From contig JAGVOR010000199.1 of assembly GCA_020052635.1 (NCBI GenBank), positions 1 through 16,430 on the forward strand: a stretch of DNA of 16,430 nt. The letters run 5' to 3'. Below the pieces are notes generated by a model. That model saw only the letters and a list, made by a program, of their open reading frames with translations. It did no database searches and had not been told where the DNA came from. This document shows, piece after piece, positions 13,928 to 16,430 of the stretch; the stretch's first letter is position 1; each line of letters opens with the position of its first letter. The stretch is from Candidatus Omnitrophota bacterium. GTDB lineage: Bacteria > Omnitrophota > Gorgyraeia > Gygaellales > Profunditerraquicolaceae. A program made the translations under genes and the position numbers.

Positions 13928-15607
13928 ATGATCAGGCAATTTTTTAAGAAGTTCAATACGGATTTATTTTCCAGGGTAGCTTTGCTTCTGGTAATAGCGG
14001 TAGCTGTACTTAACCATTGGCTTACTTTTTTGGCCTATGATTGGTATGCCGGGATAGATTCCTATAGTTATGATGTCAGTGGGTTGCAGCTGGTGTCCGG
14101 CCGGTTTTTTGATATCTTTCCCGTACTTTTCCGCGCCCCGCTGATTCCTATTGCCAAAAATCTCCTCTATCTTGTTTTCGAGGGCCATCCTTATGCCCTT
14201 TCTGTGTTGTTACATTTTCTGGGGGTGATGACAGCTATCTTGGCCTATCGTTTAGGCAGCCGGTTCCATAAGGCCGTTGGTTTTGCCATGGGGATGTTGA
14301 TGGCTTTAAATCTAAATATTTCAGTTTACTTTCACCATATTTCTGTAACTACTTTTATTATTCCGCTTTTCCTTTTAGCTGCAGATTGTTTTGTGGCCTG
14401 GGTAAAAAAGCCGAACATTCGTACTTTGACATGGGTAATAATTGTTACAATCATGTGTTTTCTGGCGCGCACCGAAGCCCTGATCTTAGTCCCCATTTTC
14501 TGGATGATGGGTTGGTTTTGCCATCGCCTTTGGAAACAGGCCGCTATTTTTCTGGTAGCTTGCCTTTTAGCCTATAATTTCGTCGGCTTTTTATACTATA
14601 AACAGTTCGGATACTGGGGGCTTACCCATAATACCGGCTGGGCTTTATTTACCAGGGTAACCCGGGCGATAGACAAGCAATTCGATATATCTAACGGCCC
14701 CGCCTCCCGGAAGCTCGGAGAATATATGAGCAGGCAGTGGCCTTTGAGGACTAAAGATACCCATCCGATCTATTCCCAGATGTATACTTTGAATCTTGCT
14801 CAACAGGAACTCGGTTTTGTCGCCGCGGATGACCTTTTTAAACAGGCGAGCATCGAGGCGATTTTTGCTGACCCGAAAAAATTCGCCAAATTTACCCTGT
14901 TTAGGATTTTAGGCCAGCTCGATTTGTATTGTTTACCGGGGCTTAGCCATAGTGAATTCCCCTATGAAACGGCATCTGGGCATATGTGGGGGTTTAAAGA
15001 GAAAAGGATGCAGGATAATCAGGAGGAGTTTAAAAAGTGGCTTCCGGACATCCTAAAAACAGATTCACCTTTTTTATGGGAGCGCCGGGCAATAAAATCG
15101 AGATTGATTGGAATGCTGGGGATAAAAACCGGCCCCGCGCTGCCGCCGGATACATTTTTTTTAAGCCCGAATGTGGAACTTGATCCTTCCGGAGAAATTG
15201 TTTTTTTAGCTTGCGAAGACGGAAACATGAAAGAGCGCCTGCAAAGCTGCCGCCAGCTGGACATTTATTTCTTTCTTAAATACTGGGGGCAGAAAGGGTG
15301 GTCTAAGGGCGCTTTGCGTCTATTGCAATATTGGGATACGCTGATGCCGCATCCGTCCTTGCGCATGAATCTTCATCGCATAATGTGGGTATTATGGATT
15401 ATCGGTATTTTCTTAAGTAGAGAGCGCTGGCGCAAGGTGTCATTAGCCACGCTTTTATTCGTAGTATTATCTTTTGCAGTTTGTCAGAGCATTGCCAGTG
15501 ATAATTTCGGCGGAAGGTTTGCGCTTTATAATTTGCCGTATTTATGGCTTGGCGGCCTAGCCGGGGCAATGGTTTTAATCCAACACTGGAAAAACCCAGA
15601 TGCTTAA
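13928..15607 (+). CDS. GT-C-like membrane glycosyltransferase (559 aa)
   Basis: I chose ATG 13928, although the frame stays open upstream to 13826 inside the previous gene. It follows that gene's stop directly and has GGGAAGAG (13913-13920) at good distance. The upstream 34 residues are out-of-frame reading of the previous gene. The protein has a first membrane segment (about 15-36), then an outside loop with GIDSYSYD (42-49), acidic residues being typical of the GT-C active-site loop. Further segments run to about residue 230. A hydrophilic region of about 240 residues (240-480) follows, then terminal membrane segments with a GRFALYNLPYLWLGG (539-553) motif like the C-terminal 'RY...P' of GT39-type enzymes. 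The large soluble insert before the last membrane segments is unlike the 546-aa neighbour. Donor and acceptor are unknown. The end overlaps tadA by 8 bp. Confidence 0.75.
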   Translation: MIRQFFKKFNTDLFSRVALLLVIAVAVLNHWLTFLAYDWYAGIDSYSYDVSGLQLVSGRFFDIFPVLFRAPLIPIAKNLLYLVFEGHPYALSVLLHFLGVMTAILAYRLGSRFHKAVGFAMGMLMALNLNISVYFHHISVTTFIIPLFLLAADCFVAWVKKPNIRTLTWVIIVTIMCFLARTEALILVPIFWMMGWFCHRLWKQAAIFLVACLLAYNFVGFLYYKQFGYWGLTHNTGWALFTRVTRAIDKQFDISNGPASRKLGEYMSRQWPLRTKDTHPIYSQMYTLNLAQQELGFVAADDLFKQASIEAIFADPKKFAKFTLFRILGQLDLYCLPGLSHSEFPYETASGHMWGFKEKRMQDNQEEFKKWLPDILKTDSPFLWERRAIKSRLIGMLGIKTGPALPPDTFFLSPNVELDPSGEIVFLACEDGNMKERLQSCRQLDIYFFLKYWGQKGWSKGALRLLQYWDTLMPHPSLRMNLHRIMWVLWIIGIFLSRERWRKVSLATLLFVVLSFAVCQSIASDNFGGRFALYNLPYLWLGGLAGAMVLIQHWKNPDA

Positions 15608-16064
15608 AATTCAACGGTATTATATGCAGGAAGCCTTAAAAGAGGCGCGTCAGGCTTTTGCAGAGGATGAAGTCCCGGTCGGTGCGGTAATTGTGCATAA
15701 CCACCAGATCATTGCCCGGGGGCACAACCAGATTGAACGCTTAAAAGACCCCACCGCGCATGCCGAAATCATTGCCATTACCAGTGCCGCAAATTACTTG
15801 GGGACAAAGTGGTTGAATGGGGTGAGCCTATATGTTACAATTGAACCGTGCAGCATGTGTGCCGGGGCGTTGGTCCTGGCGCGGATAAAGAACCTATACT
15901 TCGGAGCCAAGGATCCTAAAACCGGCGCTTGCGGCTCTGTGATCAATATCGTCAATCATAAAAAACTGAATCACCGTATTAAAGTCACCGGCGGTATTTT
16001 AGAAGCCGAGTGCGGCAATATTTTAAAAGAATTTTTTAAGCAAAAACGCAAGAAAATATCCTAA
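15600..16064 (+). CDS. tadA: tRNA-specific adenosine deaminase TadA
   Basis: This zinc enzyme of the cytidine-deaminase fold turns A34 of tRNA-Arg(ACG) into inosine. All key residues are present: HAE (54-56, zinc ligand His54 and catalytic Glu56), PCSMC (83-87, zinc ligands Cys84 and Cys87), and the family features EVPVGAVIV (24-32), GHNQIERLKDPTAHAE (41-56) and GAKDPKTGACGS (102-113). The 154-aa length is standard. The start at 15600 overlaps the preceding gene by 8 bp; ATG 15624 (MQEALKEA) is a reasonable alternative and closer to the usual N-terminus. The gene is essential in most bacteria that have tRNA-Arg(ACG), and that tRNA lies in this window. Its place after a glycosyltransferase gene is probably incidental, though the overlap implies a shared transcript. 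Confidence 0.95.
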   Translation: MLKIQRYYMQEALKEARQAFAEDEVPVGAVIVHNHQIIARGHNQIERLKDPTAHAEIIAITSAANYLGTKWLNGVSLYVTIEPCSMCAGALVLARIKNLYFGAKDPKTGACGSVINIVNHKKLNHRIKVTGGILEAECGNILKEFFKQKRKKIS

Positions 16065-16082
16065 GGTAAGGAAGGGGTGACA

Positions 16083-16107
16083 GCCCGCCAACGCAGTAGT
16101 GGCGGGC
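16083..16107. repeat. Perfect 8-bp GC-rich inverted repeat after tadA
   Basis: GCCCGCCA (16083-16090) pairs with TGGCGGGC (16100-16107) around a 9-nt loop. It starts 18 bases after the tadA stop, and no T-run follows. It is the first of three hairpins in a row. Confidence 0.8.
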
Positions 16108-16108
16108 G

Positions 16109-16138
16109 CCATAGGGGAAACCTGGGTTTCCCCTATGG
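16109..16138. repeat. Perfect 14-bp inverted repeat before tRNA-Ser
   Basis: CCATAGGGGAAACC (16109-16122) and GGTTTCCCCTATGG (16125-16138) are exact reverse complements separated only by TG. It lies one base after the preceding hairpin. In RNA it forms a long stem and may act as a terminator or RNA-processing signal, but it lacks a following T-run. Confidence 0.85.
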
Positions 16139-16150
16139 GGAGTGAGCTCC
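16139..16150. other. Third small hairpin of the block
   Basis: GGAG (16139-16142) pairs with CTCC (16147-16150) around TGAG. It directly abuts the 14-bp inverted repeat and ends 23 bases before tRNA-Ser. It is weak on its own and is listed because of its position. Confidence 0.35.
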
Positions 16151-16173
16151 AACTTAAATTTAGCGAACGACTT

Positions 16174-16262
16174 GGAGAGGTGGCTGAGTGGTCGAAAGCA
16201 ACTCACTGCTAATGAGTTGACCTGGGTAACTGGGTCCCTGGGTTCGAATCCCAGCCTCTCCG
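16174..16262 (+). tRNA. tRNA-Ser(GCT)
   Basis: This is an 89-nt class II tRNA. The acceptor stem is GGAGAGG/CCTCTCC (16174-16180, 16255-16261) with discriminator G, as expected for serine. The anticodon stem-loop is ACTCA CTGCTAA TGAGT (16201-16217) with anticodon GCT at 16208-16210, reading AGC and AGU. A long variable arm spans about 16218-16237 with GACC/GGTC pairing. The T-arm is CTGGG TTCGAAT CCCAG (16238-16254). CCA is not encoded. A tRNA-Ser close to tadA is known from other bacteria. Confidence 0.95.
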
Positions 16263-16430
16263 AATTTGATACCGCTTCGAACCATTAGGGTATTTCTCCC
16301 GGTTCTTTCAGTCCGATTGTAAATGCGTCCGAATTAATTTACTTCTCACCGCAATATAACCAATCGCAATAAGCTGCAAAACTCTTTAGTAAATTAAACT
16401 ATTATGCAGGGAAATAGCCAAATCAAGCTA

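Noticed and set aside
16263..16430. Second tRNA or SRP RNA after tRNA-Ser
   Set aside because: The reverse strand contains GGTTCGAAG, which looks like a T-loop, but the flanking bases cannot pair as a T-stem. The conserved SRP RNA core (GGAAGCAGC type) is absent. ATACC/GGTAT at 16269-16293 is too weak for a terminator call. No credible gene seen.
1..16430. CRISPR array, insertion sequence, toxin-antitoxin or phage genes
   Set aside because: No regularly spaced short repeats with unique spacers, no transposase or integrase motifs, and no small gene pairs with such domains were seen. The only direct repeats are TPR-coding tracts, the small duplication at 3233 and the tRNA fragment.

Overview
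The window looks like chromosomal DNA of a Gram-negative-type, probably uncultivated bacterium. The best guess is Omnitrophota (candidate phylum OP3) or a close relative. That guess rests on the style of the gene content: many very hydrophobic multi-pass GT-C-type proteins, TPR proteins, an SGNH hydrolase with built-in TPRs, and tRNAs without encoded CCA. No marker gene in the window proves it. All genes lie on the + strand.

Layout. (1) 1-514: the 3' end of a TPR protein that begins upstream. (2) 536-8103: a tight run of three large membrane proteins. Two are YfhO-family paralogues (1049 and 935 aa) and the third, a different GT-C-like protein (527 aa), sits between them. (3) 8242-10209: a pair of genes for the alpha and beta subunits of a thiamine-diphosphate-dependent 2-oxoacid dehydrogenase E1, with no E2 or E3 gene in view. 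(4) 10339-11745: an AT-rich gene for a membrane-anchored SGNH/GDSL-type hydrolase whose catalytic domain is interrupted by TPRs. (5) 11746-12285: a 540-bp stretch without a protein gene. It holds tRNA-Arg(ACG), a 25-nt exact copy of the middle of that tRNA just upstream, and hairpins on both sides. (6) 12286-15607: two adjacent GT-C-type membrane proteins (546 and 559 aa). (7) 15600-16064: tadA, overlapping the gene before it. It is followed by a block of three hairpins and tRNA-Ser(GCT), then 168 bp without a recognisable gene.

How the parts may fit together. Five GT-C-like membrane proteins, an SGNH hydrolase (a fold often used to add or remove acyl groups on sugars) and TPR modules suggest a locus for building or decorating a surface glycan or glycoprotein from polyprenyl-linked sugars outside the cytoplasmic membrane. 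This is inference: no sugar-nucleotide enzyme, flippase or ligase is visible. The E1 pair may make an acyl or aldehyde precursor, or may be unrelated. TadA and tRNA-Arg(ACG) form an independent functional pair, because TadA makes the inosine that this tRNA needs at its wobble base.

The signals most worth a second look are the split SGNH-TPR protein, the partial tRNA-Arg copy next to a perfect inverted repeat, the hairpin block before tRNA-Ser, and the duplicated YfhO pair. I saw no CRISPR array, transposase, toxin-antitoxin pair or defence system.
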